Assembly: GCF_046557615.1 (NCBI RefSeq)
Contig: NZ_JBKIII010000002.1
Coordinates: 868,001 to 932,000, forward strand
Direction of reading: 5' to 3'
DNA: 64,000 nucleotides
Source: Haloferax sp046557615
Lineage (GTDB): Archaea; Halobacteriota; Halobacteria; Halobacteriales; Haloferacaceae
Below are positions 7,139-16,180 of the stretch, in pieces (position 1 is the first letter of the stretch; each line of letters starts with the position of its first letter). Under the pieces are notes generated by a model. That model made no database searches and had not been told where the DNA came from. It saw only the letters and a list, made by a program, of their open reading frames with translations. The translations under genes were made by a program, and so were the position numbers.

Positions 7139-7942
7139 ATGAACGAATTCGACGCCCGCGCGGACCGGGCCCAGCGTGCGGCACGCGACGGCGGCGCAGT
7201 CGCCTATCGAGCCTTCCGAACCGGCATCGACGTGGAGACGAAAGACGGGAAAACCGACGTAGTGACCCAAGCAGACCGAGATGCACAGCGTCGCGTCGTC
7301 GAACGAATTCACACTGCGTTCCCCGACGAACCTATCGTGGGCGAGGAAGACGACGAACTCAAGGACGTCCCCGAATCCGGTCCGTCGTGGATTGTCGACC
7401 CCATCGACGGGACGAACAACTTCGTCCGCGACGTGCCGATGTGGGCCACCGCAGTCGCTGCCCTCGTCGATGGTGAGCCTGTCGCCGCCGCGAACGCCCT
7501 CCCCGCGTTCGACGACCTCTACGTCGCCGACGAGCGGGGCGCGTATCGAAACGGCCACGAAATTTCGGTGAGCGACCGCGCCGACCCCGAACTGTGTACC
7601 GTCGTGCCGACCTTTTGGTGGAATTTCGAAGAGCGCGACGAGTACGCCGCCGCCACCGAAGCAATCGTCTCTCGGTTCGGTGACCTTCGCCGGTACGGGA
7701 GCATGCAACTCTGTCTGTCCTTGCTCGCCGATGGCTCACTGGACGGCGTCATCACGAACAAACAGGCGAACTCGTGGGATTCGGTCGCCGGGGCGTACCT
7801 CGTTCGGCAGGCAGGTGGCACCGTCACCGACCTCGACGGGAACGAGTGGCGGCACGACGCCGACGGCATGGTCGCCTCGAACGGACACGTCCACGAACAC
7901 GTGCTTGCGGCCGCCCGCGACATCGGGGATTTGACCGACTGA
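7139..7942 (+). CDS. Inositol monophosphatase / FBPase family phosphatase
   Basis: A 267-residue Mg-dependent sugar phosphatase. The metal site residues are visible: E69/E70 in VGEED, DPIDGT at 87-92, and W213-D214 in WDSVAGAYLVRQAGG, the second family signature. Archaeal members often act on both inositol-1-phosphate and fructose-1,6-bisphosphate, feeding gluconeogenesis or inositol lipids; which applies here is not evident. The protein is soluble. ATG at 7139 gives a normal N-terminal helix. Confidence 0.88.
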   Translation: MNEFDARADRAQRAARDGGAVAYRAFRTGIDVETKDGKTDVVTQADRDAQRRVVERIHTAFPDEPIVGEEDDELKDVPESGPSWIVDPIDGTNNFVRDVPMWATAVAALVDGEPVAAANALPAFDDLYVADERGAYRNGHEISVSDRADPELCTVVPTFWWNFEERDEYAAATEAIVSRFGDLRRYGSMQLCLSLLADGSLDGVITNKQANSWDSVAGAYLVRQAGGTVTDLDGNEWRHDADGMVASNGHVHEHVLAAARDIGDLTD

Positions 7943-8018
7943 CGAGCGTCAACGACGCCGTCACTCACACGCAGCATCCATCCGCAAGGTGCAAGTCGTC
8001 GCCTGAAGAACAATCGCT

Positions 8019-8486
8019 ATGGACCTTGACGCGACAGACAGGGCCATTCTCCGAATTCTCATGGAGGATGCACGCACGCCCTTCAGCGAGATAGCCCGCC
8101 GAATCGACATGTCGAGTGCGACGGTACACGACCGAGTCGGGAGAATGGAAGACGCCGGTGTCATCGAAGGCTACCACGCGAGCGTCGATGCACGCGCGGT
8201 CGGTCTCGGTACGTCTGCACTCGTCGGCTTTCGTGTCAAACAGGGTCACGAAAAAGAAGCCCTCCAGCAACTCCGAGACATCGAAGGCGTCCAAGAGATT
8301 CACCTGACGACGGGCGAGTGGGACGTCGTTCTCCGCGTGTACGCTGAAGACACCGATGCCCTCCGCGAACTGATGTTCGACCACGTCGCCGAACTCGAAG
8401 GCTTCTCGCGCTCGCAGACGATGGTCATCCTCGGCACCGAGTACGACGACCCGGTGTTGCCGGTTCACGAACCAGACGAACACTGA
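8019..8486 (+). CDS. Lrp/AsnC family transcriptional regulator
   Basis: A 155-residue protein with an N-terminal winged helix-turn-helix (about 1-60: LDATDRAILRILMEDAR, FSEIARRIDMSSATVHDRVGRM) and a C-terminal RAM/AsnC ligand domain (about 70-140). This is the classic feast/famine regulator layout that binds amino acids and assembles as dimers to octamers. Haloarchaea carry many; the target genes are unknown. It is followed by the DUF63 gene on the same strand 87 bp away, probably a separate unit. Confidence 0.92.
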   Translation: MDLDATDRAILRILMEDARTPFSEIARRIDMSSATVHDRVGRMEDAGVIEGYHASVDARAVGLGTSALVGFRVKQGHEKEALQQLRDIEGVQEIHLTTGEWDVVLRVYAEDTDALRELMFDHVAELEGFSRSQTMVILGTEYDDPVLPVHEPDEH

Positions 8487-8573
8487 TTCTGCGGACTCAC
8501 CTGCGCTCGTTGGTGTGTTCTATGCGTGCAAAATACCGGAACCCTAAACAGGCCCGCCGTCGGCGTTTCGCGT

Positions 8574-9713
8574 ATGTCAACGGTAGCCGCGCGACTTGGC
8601 GTCAGCCCCGAACGATTGTGGGGCCTCAGCGTCGTCGCCATTCTCGTCGCCCTCGTCGGTGGCTCACTTGCCTTCCCTCGCGTCGTCTATGATGGCTTTA
8701 TCTGGCACTACTTCTGGGGACCAGTCGAAGCGGACGCAAACTCCGCGGTCTGTGCGATTCGACCCAACGGCGTCACCCAGTATCTCGACAGTGCCGCCGC
8801 CTGTGTCGCCGCGGCCGAACCGGTCGCCTACCCCGGATACACGCTCGTCTCCGAAGTCGGCTACATGGTCACGCTCATCGTCGCCCTCACCGGCGTGGTG
8901 TTCCTCTTACGCCGTCTCGACATCGGCAATCAGTCGCGTTTCTTCTACGCGCTGATTCCGTTCATGTTCTTCGGCGGCGCCTTTCGCGTCATCGAGGACG
9001 TGAACGACGCAGCCAATGCCGCGGATACGCTCATCACCTACCCGCTGAACACGCTCGTCATCAGCCCGGTCATCTACGTGACCGTCTTCGTAATCACACT
9101 GGTCGCCGTCGTCGCCAGCGTCACCGCAGAGCGCAACGGACTCGTCGATGACTACGTGAAACCGCTGTTCGCTGCTGGTATCGGCGTCCTCGCACTCTCA
9201 CTCGTCTATCTCCTCTACGCTGGCCTGACTGGACTCAATGGCGCGACGTTCTACCCACAAGTTCTCGTCGTCATCCTCATCGGGGCCACCGTCGCCGCTG
9301 CGATTACGTGGGTACTCGTCGAACGTTTCGCACCCGAAGTCAACCTCGGGACGGGCCTCATCGGTCTGGTCATCATCTGGGGTCACGCCGTGGACGGCGT
9401 TGCGAACGTCATCGGTTTGGACTGGATGACCGCGCTCGGTGCCGGGCCGAACCTCGTCGCCAAACATCCCGTGAACCAAGCCGTCGTGGACTTCACGGCC
9501 GCGACGCTTCCCGCCGGAATCCTCGCTATCACGGGCGATGCGTGGCCGTTCCTCCTCGTGAAACTCGTCGCCGCAACACTCGTCGTCTGGGTCTTCGACG
9601 ACCGGATATTCGAGGACAGTCCGCGCTATGCGATTCTGCTCCTCATCGCCGTCCTCGCCGTCGGTCTCGGCCCCGGCACACGTGACATGCTTCGCGCGAC
9701 GTTCGGCGTTTAA
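8574..9713 (+). CDS. DUF63 family membrane protein
   Basis: A 379-residue polytopic membrane protein with roughly nine transmembrane segments. Conserved acidic and tyrosine/histidine-rich elements typical of the archaeal DUF63 family are seen, for example WHYFWGPVEAD and GHAVDGVANVIGLDW. Function is unknown; the family is nearly ubiquitous in haloarchaea. ATG at 8574 starts a short cytoplasmic segment followed by the first membrane helix; the in-frame upstream ATG at 8526 would add an arginine-rich tail without family support. Confidence 0.85.
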   Translation: MSTVAARLGVSPERLWGLSVVAILVALVGGSLAFPRVVYDGFIWHYFWGPVEADANSAVCAIRPNGVTQYLDSAAACVAAAEPVAYPGYTLVSEVGYMVTLIVALTGVVFLLRRLDIGNQSRFFYALIPFMFFGGAFRVIEDVNDAANAADTLITYPLNTLVISPVIYVTVFVITLVAVVASVTAERNGLVDDYVKPLFAAGIGVLALSLVYLLYAGLTGLNGATFYPQVLVVILIGATVAAAITWVLVERFAPEVNLGTGLIGLVIIWGHAVDGVANVIGLDWMTALGAGPNLVAKHPVNQAVVDFTAATLPAGILAITGDAWPFLLVKLVAATLVVWVFDDRIFEDSPRYAILLLIAVLAVGLGPGTRDMLRATFGV

Positions 9714-9873
9714 AATCCCTGTCTCGTTTTCGCCGACGAAGGTTCATATCCCAAGCCGCGGCCAAACGGTGTATCCTCCAATAAACCACCGTTCGGCGGA
9801 CTGCGGGAGTCCGACACACCGCCGAGCGGGCAGGCGTGTCGGCTGTTAGCCTCCTCAAAAATCAATAATCTGC

Positions 9874-11565
9874 TTACGGGAACGGGTGGAACTCGCGGTC
9901 CAGTTGTGGCTCGAAGCCGAGTTCTCGCGGGACCGACTCGGCGCGGTCACTGAAGAATGACTCGCCCATGAACAGCGGTTGCGCTTCGGGAGCCAAGACG
10001 CGCACTGCTTCGAATCCTAACGCCTCCACGTCGCGCGGCGTGATGCGTGCCGCGTAGGCATCTACGCCAGCATCGGCCACGCGTTCGACGACCGTCTCCA
10101 ACGCTTCTGACCCACCGTCCACGTCCGGTCCGACCGACTCCGCAGGAATCGTCGCATCGGGCGTCACGAACTCCTGCGCACTCTTGGGGAAGTCGGCGTA
10201 GGTGCCGATGGCGCCGCCTTGCTGAGCGGACTGTTCGGGACCCATCCCACGCAGTTCGGTCCAGTTCTGGAGTGCCTCGGAGAGTGCCGACCGAGCGGCG
10301 GCGTTCGTATCGAGATTCGCACCGGAACCCATCGCGAACTTCGGCCACTCGTCGTCGCGGTGGACTGCGACGGCGACGACGGGAACGTCGATGTCTTGGG
10401 TGACGAGCAGCGCCGTGACGTTCAAGTTCTCAGACCGAGCGCGCCGACGGAGCGTCTGGAAGGTATCGTCCTGTACATCGAGTCCGAGTGGGTCGAACGT
10501 CGAGTACCACGCGAGCATCGTCGCGTCGCGCTCGACAATCTCGTACAGGCCCGAGAGAATCGCCTCTGCGCCGGAATTCCCGAGTCCGAGACCCGTCGTA
10601 ATCGCGGGTTTGTGGCGCTCGTTCGGTGGCGGGTAGTGGACGAATTCCGCTGGAAGTGACACCGTCTCGCCGGTTTCGAGGTGTTCGCCTTCGACCCACT
10701 GAATCGACTCACGTGGGTCGGGAGCGCGGTAGGAGTCCGGGCGGACGAATCGACTTGGCGGGACTGCCTTCGGACGATTCGACGCGGGTGCAACCGCGAA
10801 CTCGCTGGCTCGATAGACGCCTGCCGAGTAGCGTTCGAGTGCCTCACCGAGTGCTTTCATGTAGGCTTCGTCCCAGCCAACGGCCGCACCGCCTGCCAAC
10901 TCTGCGGCGCGAGTGTCGGCGTAGGCCGTCGTATCCGCGGTCTGTGCGACGTAGTACGGAAGTGGGAACGACTCGCGCTCACCAACCTGCATGACGACGC
11001 CGACACGGTCATCCACGGCGAGTTCGGCGCGTGAAATCGCGTCATCGAGCGAGACCGACCGGAACTCACGTGAGAGTGTCCGGTCGCGCGAACCCGCCTC
11101 TGGGAGTGGGAGCGGCAACACCGACCGCTCTGCACCGGGAACTTCGACGACTGTCCCAGCGACGTCAGCGCCGGACAAGAGTGCAATCCCACGCCGACCG
11201 GCCACTGCTCCGGCGAGCCGAACTGCCGCACGGTCACCCGATGGCCTGCCTTCGGATTCGGTCGTCGAGGCGACACGCCCGCGGAGGTCACGGTATCGTG
11301 CGCTCTCGGCGTCGAACACAGAGACTGCGGCGTCGAGGTCAGAGACAGCGTGGCCACCGATGCCGCCGATTTCGACTGCGAGCCATCGGTCAGCAGATTC
11401 GTCGGCGACGGCAAACGCGTCACTGCCTGCGGGTGCGACGACGAATCCAAGGTCAACAGCGTCGAAATCGTCCGGTTCGGTCTCCTGTACCTCGGCGTCG
11501 ATATCGGCGCACGCGGCGCGAATCGACTCGGCGGCAGGACCGCTTCCGGCGAGTCCAATAATCAT
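9874..11565 (-). CDS. YcaO-like family protein (ATP-dependent peptide backbone-modifying enzyme fold)
   Basis: A 563-residue protein. Residues about 160-563 form a YcaO domain: ATP/Mg-binding glutamates in KALGEALERYS (237-247) and YEIVERDA (341-348), and the proline-rich C-terminus HPFP that YcaO enzymes use in catalysis. YcaO proteins activate amide backbones with ATP to make azolines, thioamides or macrolactamidines. Residues 1-150 form an extra Rossmann-like domain (GLAGSGPAAESI at the start) resembling the E1-like parts of other YcaO systems, but no TfuA, no sulfur donor and no obvious precursor peptide is seen nearby. The only same-strand partner is the TbsP-type regulator 45 bp upstream. 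Substrate unknown. Confidence 0.85.
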   Translation of the reverse strand: MIIGLAGSGPAAESIRAACADIDAEVQETEPDDFDAVDLGFVVAPAGSDAFAVADESADRWLAVEIGGIGGHAVSDLDAAVSVFDAESARYRDLRGRVASTTESEGRPSGDRAAVRLAGAVAGRRGIALLSGADVAGTVVEVPGAERSVLPLPLPEAGSRDRTLSREFRSVSLDDAISRAELAVDDRVGVVMQVGERESFPLPYYVAQTADTTAYADTRAAELAGGAAVGWDEAYMKALGEALERYSAGVYRASEFAVAPASNRPKAVPPSRFVRPDSYRAPDPRESIQWVEGEHLETGETVSLPAEFVHYPPPNERHKPAITTGLGLGNSGAEAILSGLYEIVERDATMLAWYSTFDPLGLDVQDDTFQTLRRRARSENLNVTALLVTQDIDVPVVAVAVHRDDEWPKFAMGSGANLDTNAAARSALSEALQNWTELRGMGPEQSAQQGGAIGTYADFPKSAQEFVTPDATIPAESVGPDVDGGSEALETVVERVADAGVDAYAARITPRDVEALGFEAVRVLAPEAQPLFMGESFFSDRAESVPRELGFEPQLDREFHPFP

Positions 11566-11610
11566 GCCCCACTCGACGGACGGGTGGGAGAAAAAGCGGC
11601 GGGTCTTCGC

Positions 11611-12438
11611 TTATCCGTTCAGGAGTTCTTCTGCGATGTCCGCGAGGTCGTCGCGGTCTGCTTCGGCGAGGCGGTCGGTGCCGAGTTTCAGGCGGAGGCG
11701 CGGGCGACCAACGTCGATGGGGACTTTTTCGGTTGCGATGAGTCCGAGGTCTTCGAGCTTGGTCTTCGTGCGCGAGAACGTCGCCTTGCTGGCGATGCCG
11801 ACGTCTTCGCCCCACTTCGAGATATCGTAGAGGAGTACTTCGTTGCGGGCGGCGACGAGGAGCGAAATCGTCACTTCGTCGAGGCCGTTGCCGTTGCCGC
11901 GGGCGGAGGTGAGCGACGAGAGAACGGCGTCGAAGTCGGCGCGCGTGTCGTCACCGATGTCTTCGCTAAGCGTCTCACGGACGCGAGAGAGCGGCGGCGT
12001 ACGGAGTTTGAACTCGGGGGCGTCGTCCCACCGCACGCGGTGTGCGTCGAACGCTGTATCGACGAATCCTGCGTCGTCGGTGACGAGACCAGCGACTTTG
12101 CCGCCTGCGCCGACGAGCGCGACGACGGAGTTCGGAGTGACAAAGAGCGTATTTTCGACTTCTTCGCCCGCGGTGCGCATCGAGACGGTTCCTTCGGCGA
12201 CGAGGTCGGCCGCGTTGGACGCGATAATAAAGTCGTCCATAACCTCCTTCAAGACGGCTTCGTCTGCGACGAGTCGAATCGTTGGCAAGTCGCCGTCGAA
12301 GTCAGTTGCAACATCGACGAGTCCTTCGATAACGTCGGCAGTCGGATTGGTGACGAGTACCTCTTCGTCTGTCGAGTCCAGAACTGACCTAATGATGTCT
12401 TCTACGCCCTCTGCGAGCAAATTAGAACGAATAGCCAT
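11611..12438 (-). CDS. tbsP: Transcriptional regulator, TbsP type
   Basis: A 275-residue protein beginning MAIRSNLLAEGVEDIIRSVL. The C-terminal third (about 185-270) reads as a winged helix (YDISKWGEDVGIASKATFSRTKTKLEDLGLI). The N-terminal part looks like a phosphotransacetylase/LIGAND-like alpha-beta domain of the DUF5821 kind. I recognise it as the haloarchaeal regulator TbsP, which together with TrmB is known in Haloferax volcanii to adjust glycolysis/gluconeogenesis genes such as gapII. The start at 12438 follows an AT-rich TATA element (ATTAAATATTTAT). It sits 45 bp upstream of ycaO on the same strand, so co-transcription is likely, and divergent to glyA. Confidence 0.75.
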   Translation of the reverse strand: MAIRSNLLAEGVEDIIRSVLDSTDEEVLVTNPTADVIEGLVDVATDFDGDLPTIRLVADEAVLKEVMDDFIIASNAADLVAEGTVSMRTAGEEVENTLFVTPNSVVALVGAGGKVAGLVTDDAGFVDTAFDAHRVRWDDAPEFKLRTPPLSRVRETLSEDIGDDTRADFDAVLSSLTSARGNGNGLDEVTISLLVAARNEVLLYDISKWGEDVGIASKATFSRTKTKLEDLGLIATEKVPIDVGRPRLRLKLGTDRLAEADRDDLADIAEELLNG

Positions 12439-12801
12439 ACCTTGATTATCATCAGATAAATATTTAATATTACCGTAACTCGGCAATCAGAACGGTAACG
12501 AGTGGGTATTGTAACAAGTGAATTTTTCGAGAATTGAGCGACTTGCGTATGAAATTTTACCTCGAAAATCGCGTGCGAAAACTATAGTGTGAACAATCGG
12601 GATGGTTCGCGGGCGAACTGCCGAACGGGTGGAATCACGACGAGAGACGACTGTGAGAACACAGTGATGAAATCGAGTTTACGTGTTCGTGCATTTGTGT
12701 CTATGTAGCATAGCCATAACTATCCAAGTTCATGTATTACAACAGCGGCAGGCGTCGCCAAAGAAGACACATTTATGCCGTAATTCGCATGGATAGTACG
12801 T
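12439..12801. other. Divergent intergenic region tbsP-glyA, 363 bp
   Basis: Holds an AT-rich tbsP promoter (TATA-like block around 12455-12472 on the minus strand) and a leaderless glyA promoter. In between, the sequence has two small inverted repeats (GTTCGC/GCGAAC around 12606-12618 and CTGTG/CACAG at 12651-12655/12660-12664). No open frame with haloarchaeal composition is present. Confidence 0.5.
12770..12778 (+). promoter_or_regulatory. TATA box of glyA
   Basis: CATTTATGC lies about 24-31 bp before the ATG at 12802, matching a leaderless haloarchaeal promoter and fixing the start. Confidence 0.6.
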
Positions 12802-14049
12802 ATGGACTACAGCCACGTCCGCGACGTCGACCCCGATGCGGCAGCGGCCCTCGAAGCAGAGGTCGAGCGTCAACGCGACACACTCGCAATGATTGCCTCC
12901 GAGAACCACGTCTCCGAAGCGGTTCTCGAAGCGCAAGGGAGCGCGCTGACGAACAAGTACGCCGAAGGGTACCCCGGCAAGCGCTACTACGCTGGCTGTG
13001 AGTACGCCGACGAAATCGAGAACCTCGCCATCGAGCGCGCCACGGAACTCTGGGGCGCAGAACACGTCAACGTCCAACCCCACTCCGGCACGCAGGCGAA
13101 CATGGGCGTCTACCTCGCCATGCTCGAACCCGGCGACAAGATTCTCTCGCTCGACCTGACCCACGGCGGTCACCTGAGCCACGGTCACCCCGCGAACTTC
13201 ACGGGCAAACTCTACGACGTCGAGCAGTACGAGGTCGATGCCGAGACTGGCTACATCGACTACGACCAGTTGGCTGAGAAAGCCGCGGAGTTCGAACCCG
13301 ACATCATCGTCTCGGGTTACTCCGCCTACCCACGCGCCGTCGAGTGGGAGACGATTCAGGACGTCGCCGACGACGTTGGCGCACTTCACCTCGCCGACAT
13401 CGCCCACATCACCGGCCTCGTCGCGGCGGGCGTCCACCCCTCGCCGGTCGGCATCGCCGACTTCGTGACCGGTTCGACCCACAAGACCATCCGTGCCGGT
13501 CGTGGCGGCATCATCATGTGCAACGAGGAGTACGCCAAGGACATCGACAGCGCCGTCTTCCCCGGCGGTCAGGGCGGCCCCCTCATGCACAACGTCGCTG
13601 GCAAGGCAGTCGGCTTCAAGGAAGCCCTCCAACCCGAATTCACCGAGTACGCCGAACAGGTCGTCGAGAACGCGAAAGTACTCTCCGACACCTTCGAAGA
13701 GAACGGCCTCAGCGTCGTCTCCGGCGGCACCGACACCCACCTCGTCCTCGTTGACCTGCGCGACTCGCACCCCGACCTGACGGGCGGCGAAGCAGAAGAT
13801 GCGCTCGAATCGACGGGCATCGTCCTCAACGCGAACACGGTTCCGGGCGAGACGCGCTCGGCGTTCAACCCCAGCGGTATCCGCGCTGGCACCCCCGCGC
13901 TCACGACGCGTGGCTTCGGCGCAGACGAGACCCGCGAAGTCGGCGAACTCATCGTCAAGGTCGTCAACAACCACGACGACGAGGACGTACTCGCCGAAGT
14001 CTCCGACCGCGTACAGGAACTCTGCGACGCGAACCCGCTGTACGAGTAA
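12802..14049 (+). CDS. glyA: Serine hydroxymethyltransferase
   Basis: A 415-residue PLP enzyme that interconverts serine and glycine with transfer of a one-carbon unit to tetrahydrofolate (or an archaeal pterin). The PLP-binding lysine is K228 in STHKTIRAGRGG, preceded by the HTGDIAH-equivalent DIAHITGLVAAG. N-terminal IASENHVSEAVLEAQGS and YPGKRYYAGCEY are classical SHMT motifs. Length is normal. folD, which processes the methylene-folate product, lies 420 bp downstream on the same strand, separated by a lipoprotein remnant. Haloarchaea are known to use folate, so the pathway assignment is well founded. Confidence 0.96.
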   Translation: MDYSHVRDVDPDAAAALEAEVERQRDTLAMIASENHVSEAVLEAQGSALTNKYAEGYPGKRYYAGCEYADEIENLAIERATELWGAEHVNVQPHSGTQANMGVYLAMLEPGDKILSLDLTHGGHLSHGHPANFTGKLYDVEQYEVDAETGYIDYDQLAEKAAEFEPDIIVSGYSAYPRAVEWETIQDVADDVGALHLADIAHITGLVAAGVHPSPVGIADFVTGSTHKTIRAGRGGIIMCNEEYAKDIDSAVFPGGQGGPLMHNVAGKAVGFKEALQPEFTEYAEQVVENAKVLSDTFEENGLSVVSGGTDTHLVLVDLRDSHPDLTGGEAEDALESTGIVLNANTVPGETRSAFNPSGIRAGTPALTTRGFGADETREVGELIVKVVNNHDDEDVLAEVSDRVQELCDANPLYE

Positions 14050-14122
14050 CGCACCGGCAACGTACCAGCAACGCACCAGCGACCTGCTTTTTCGTTCGTC
14101 TCGCACGTAGTGTGAGGAGTCG

Positions 14123-14368
14123 ATGCGCAGACGCACGTACCTCGGCACGCTCTCGGTGACGGTGGGCGCACTCGCTGGATGCACCTCGGCAGACGGCGAT
14201 GGGGCGAGTACACCGACCGATGAGACGACTGCCGAGACGACAGAGACAGTGGCGAACACAGACACGACGGAGGACGCGATGGAATCAGACACCACATCCG
14301 ACGAACTCGACCTGCGCGAAGCGAACGTGATTGTTGAACACGCACGAATGCGGAAGCTAAGATTCTGA
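14123..14368 (+). pseudogene. Truncated Tat lipoprotein gene
   Basis: An 81-residue frame starts with a twin-arginine lipoprotein signal (MRRRTYLGTLSVTVGALAGC, lipobox LAGC), then a Thr/Glu/Asp-rich linker, then DELDLREANVIVEHARMRKLRF and a stop. The linker plus LREANVIVEH look like the beginning of a longer extracellular beta-rich domain common in haloarchaeal lipoproteins, but the frame ends after a dozen residues and no continuation is seen in other frames in the 100 bp before folD. I call it a remnant; a genuinely short lipoprotein cannot be excluded. It interrupts the glyA-folD neighbourhood. Confidence 0.55.
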
Positions 14369-14468
14369 CCGTCATTTTGGTCATAAACATGTATATTTAC
14401 TCTGTTTTGAAACGGAGAATACTCACGAATTCGAATGTTTGAAATGGGTTGCCGACGCCTGTTGGACC

Positions 14469-15362
14469 ATGACCACCATCATCGACGGCAACGAAGTCGC
14501 CGAGGAGATTCGCGACGGCCTCGCGGATGCAATCGACACCCTCGCCGCCGAAGGCGTCACACCCGGTCTCGCAACCGTACTCATGAGTACAGACCCCGCC
14601 AGCGAGACCTACGTGGCGATGAAGCAGCGCGACTGCGAGGAAGTCGGCATCGAGGCGTTCGACTACGAACTCGACCCTGACGCACCCGCAGACGAACTCT
14701 ACGCTGTCGTTGACGACCTCAACGAAGACGATGACGTCCACGGCATCCTCGTCCAGATGCCCGTCCCCGACCACGTCGATGACCGCGCCGTCCTCGAACA
14801 GATCGACCCCGCAAAGGACGTAGACGGATTCCACCCCGAGAACGTCGGCCGCCTCGTCGCTGGCGACGCTCGCTTCAAACCCTGCACGCCCCACGGCGTC
14901 CAGAAACTGCTCGAATCCGCCGACGTAGACACCGAAGGCAAAGACGTAGTCATCGTCGGTCGCTCCAACATCGTCGGCAAGCCGATGGCAAACCTCCTCA
15001 TCCAGAAGGCAGTCGGCGGCAACGCGACGGTCACGGTCTGCCACTCGCGCACCAAAGACCTCGCCACGAAGACCCGTGACGCAGATATCGTCATCGCCGC
15101 CGTCGGCGTGCCGGAACTCGTCACGGGCGACATGCTCTCCGAGGGTGCAGTCGTCATCGACGTCGGCGTCAACCGCGTCGATGCGGACAACGAGAAGGGT
15201 TACAAACTCGTCGGCGACGTGGAGTACGACTCCGCAAAGGAGAAAGCGAGCGCCATCACGCCCGTTCCCGGCGGCGTCGGACCGATGACCCGTGCGATGC
15301 TCCTCTGGAACACGGTCAAAGCCGCCGCCGAGAAAGAGGGAATCGACGTCGACCTGCCCTAG
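14469..15362 (+). CDS. folD: Bifunctional methylenetetrahydrofolate dehydrogenase/cyclohydrolase
   Basis: A 297-residue FolD. The catalytic lysine K52 is in ETYVAMKQRDCEEVGI; ILVQMPVP (93-100), PCTPHGV (139-145) and the nucleotide-binding GRSNIVGKP (164-172) are intact, as is PVPGGVGPMT near the C-terminus. It oxidises 5,10-methylene-THF to 5,10-methenyl-THF and hydrolyses it to 10-formyl-THF, downstream of GlyA. The start MTTIIDG at 14469 is the family N-terminus. The stop codon (TAG) is immediately followed by the ATG of the nudix gene, so the two are surely co-transcribed. Confidence 0.96.
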   Translation: MTTIIDGNEVAEEIRDGLADAIDTLAAEGVTPGLATVLMSTDPASETYVAMKQRDCEEVGIEAFDYELDPDAPADELYAVVDDLNEDDDVHGILVQMPVPDHVDDRAVLEQIDPAKDVDGFHPENVGRLVAGDARFKPCTPHGVQKLLESADVDTEGKDVVIVGRSNIVGKPMANLLIQKAVGGNATVTVCHSRTKDLATKTRDADIVIAAVGVPELVTGDMLSEGAVVIDVGVNRVDADNEKGYKLVGDVEYDSAKEKASAITPVPGGVGPMTRAMLLWNTVKAAAEKEGIDVDLP

Positions 15363-15872
15363 ATGGCAGACTCCGACCCGGACCTCGACATCGACGGTGA
15401 GTGGTACGTCGATGACGAAGACGTAATTCGTCGGAAAACGAGCCGAACGGTCCCAGAATCCTCGTTCGAGACCATCGTCGAACGCATCGACGGTGGCCTC
15501 TCGTGGGGCGTCGCCGGAGTCTGTACCGACGGTGAATCGACGTTACTCGTTCGACAAGACGGCCAGTGGGTTCTCCCAGGTGGTGGTGTCGAGCCTGGCG
15601 AGAGTCGGAAGGACGCACTGGTCCGTGAGATGCACGAAGAGACAGGACTGGAGACAACGGTCGAGAGCCTTCAGTGCGTGACGAACCAGACGTTCACCTG
15701 CAACGGCGATTCCAGAGAGTTCCGATTCGCCATCTACCGCGTCGATTTCGAGGGCGAACTGACCGACGACCCGGGCTTAGAAGACGAAGCGATCACCGAC
15801 ATCGGATGGTTCGAGACCTTGCCGGAGGACACACTCGACCGGGAGTTAGTTCGGCATCTCGGTTCGGACTGA
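15363..15872 (+). CDS. NUDIX hydrolase
   Basis: A 169-residue protein with a perfect Nudix box at 74-96 (G-x5-E-x7-REMHEETGL). It would hydrolyse a nucleoside diphosphate linked to another moiety. The N-terminal 45 residues (acidic, EWYVDDEDVIRRK) are an extension of haloarchaeal members. The start directly abuts folD. A role in removing oxidised nucleotides or in pterin/folate triphosphate hydrolysis is possible, the latter only suggested by the folD partner. Confidence 0.9.
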   Translation: MADSDPDLDIDGEWYVDDEDVIRRKTSRTVPESSFETIVERIDGGLSWGVAGVCTDGESTLLVRQDGQWVLPGGGVEPGESRKDALVREMHEETGLETTVESLQCVTNQTFTCNGDSREFRFAIYRVDFEGELTDDPGLEDEAITDIGWFETLPEDTLDRELVRHLGSD

Positions 15873-15899
15873 CCGGGCCAGTCTTTCTCCTCTTTCTTT

Positions 15900-16139
15900 C
15901 TACTGGTGGGTCGCAATCAGGACGCGCTGAGTCTCCGTCTCGTGGTGAACACAGAATCTCGTTTGGGTGGGAACATCGAAACTGTGGCTCGCTTCTTTCG
16001 AAATCAAGAGTTCGCTAAATGCGTCGCCGCAGGCTGGACACGCGACGCCATCGCGGTTTTCGACGACCATCGTGGCACCTGTATCACGGAGCATCTTCAC
16101 CCGGTGTCGAACCTCGTGAATGTCGAAGGTGTCTTGCAT
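15900..16139 (-). CDS. Small zinc-binding protein, haloarchaeal conserved
   Basis: A 79-residue protein, MQDTFDIHEVRHRVKMLRDTG..., with one C-x2-C knuckle (ACPACGD) near the middle and a histidine/cysteine-containing C-terminal half (FCVHHETE). I recognise it as a widespread haloarchaeal family sometimes labelled flagella cluster protein, whose role is not established. ATG at 16139 matches the family start; an ATG 27 bp upstream would add a non-conserved extension. Converges with the nudix gene (27 bp apart). Confidence 0.7.
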   Translation of the reverse strand: MQDTFDIHEVRHRVKMLRDTGATMVVENRDGVACPACGDAFSELLISKEASHSFDVPTQTRFCVHHETETQRVLIATHQ

Positions 16140-16180
16140 TGCTGGCGAAGGGAGAGCCGAGAGCAAAAGCGTTCGGTCGA

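Noticed and set aside
9714..9873. Possible gene or RNA between DUF63 and ycaO
   Set aside because: Only 160 bp with a few short inverted matches; nothing beyond a probable terminator zone of two converging genes.
12730..14295. Long minus-strand frame across glyA
   Set aside because: Shadow of the glyA codon bias; no recognisable domain, and glyA is complete with all catalytic motifs.
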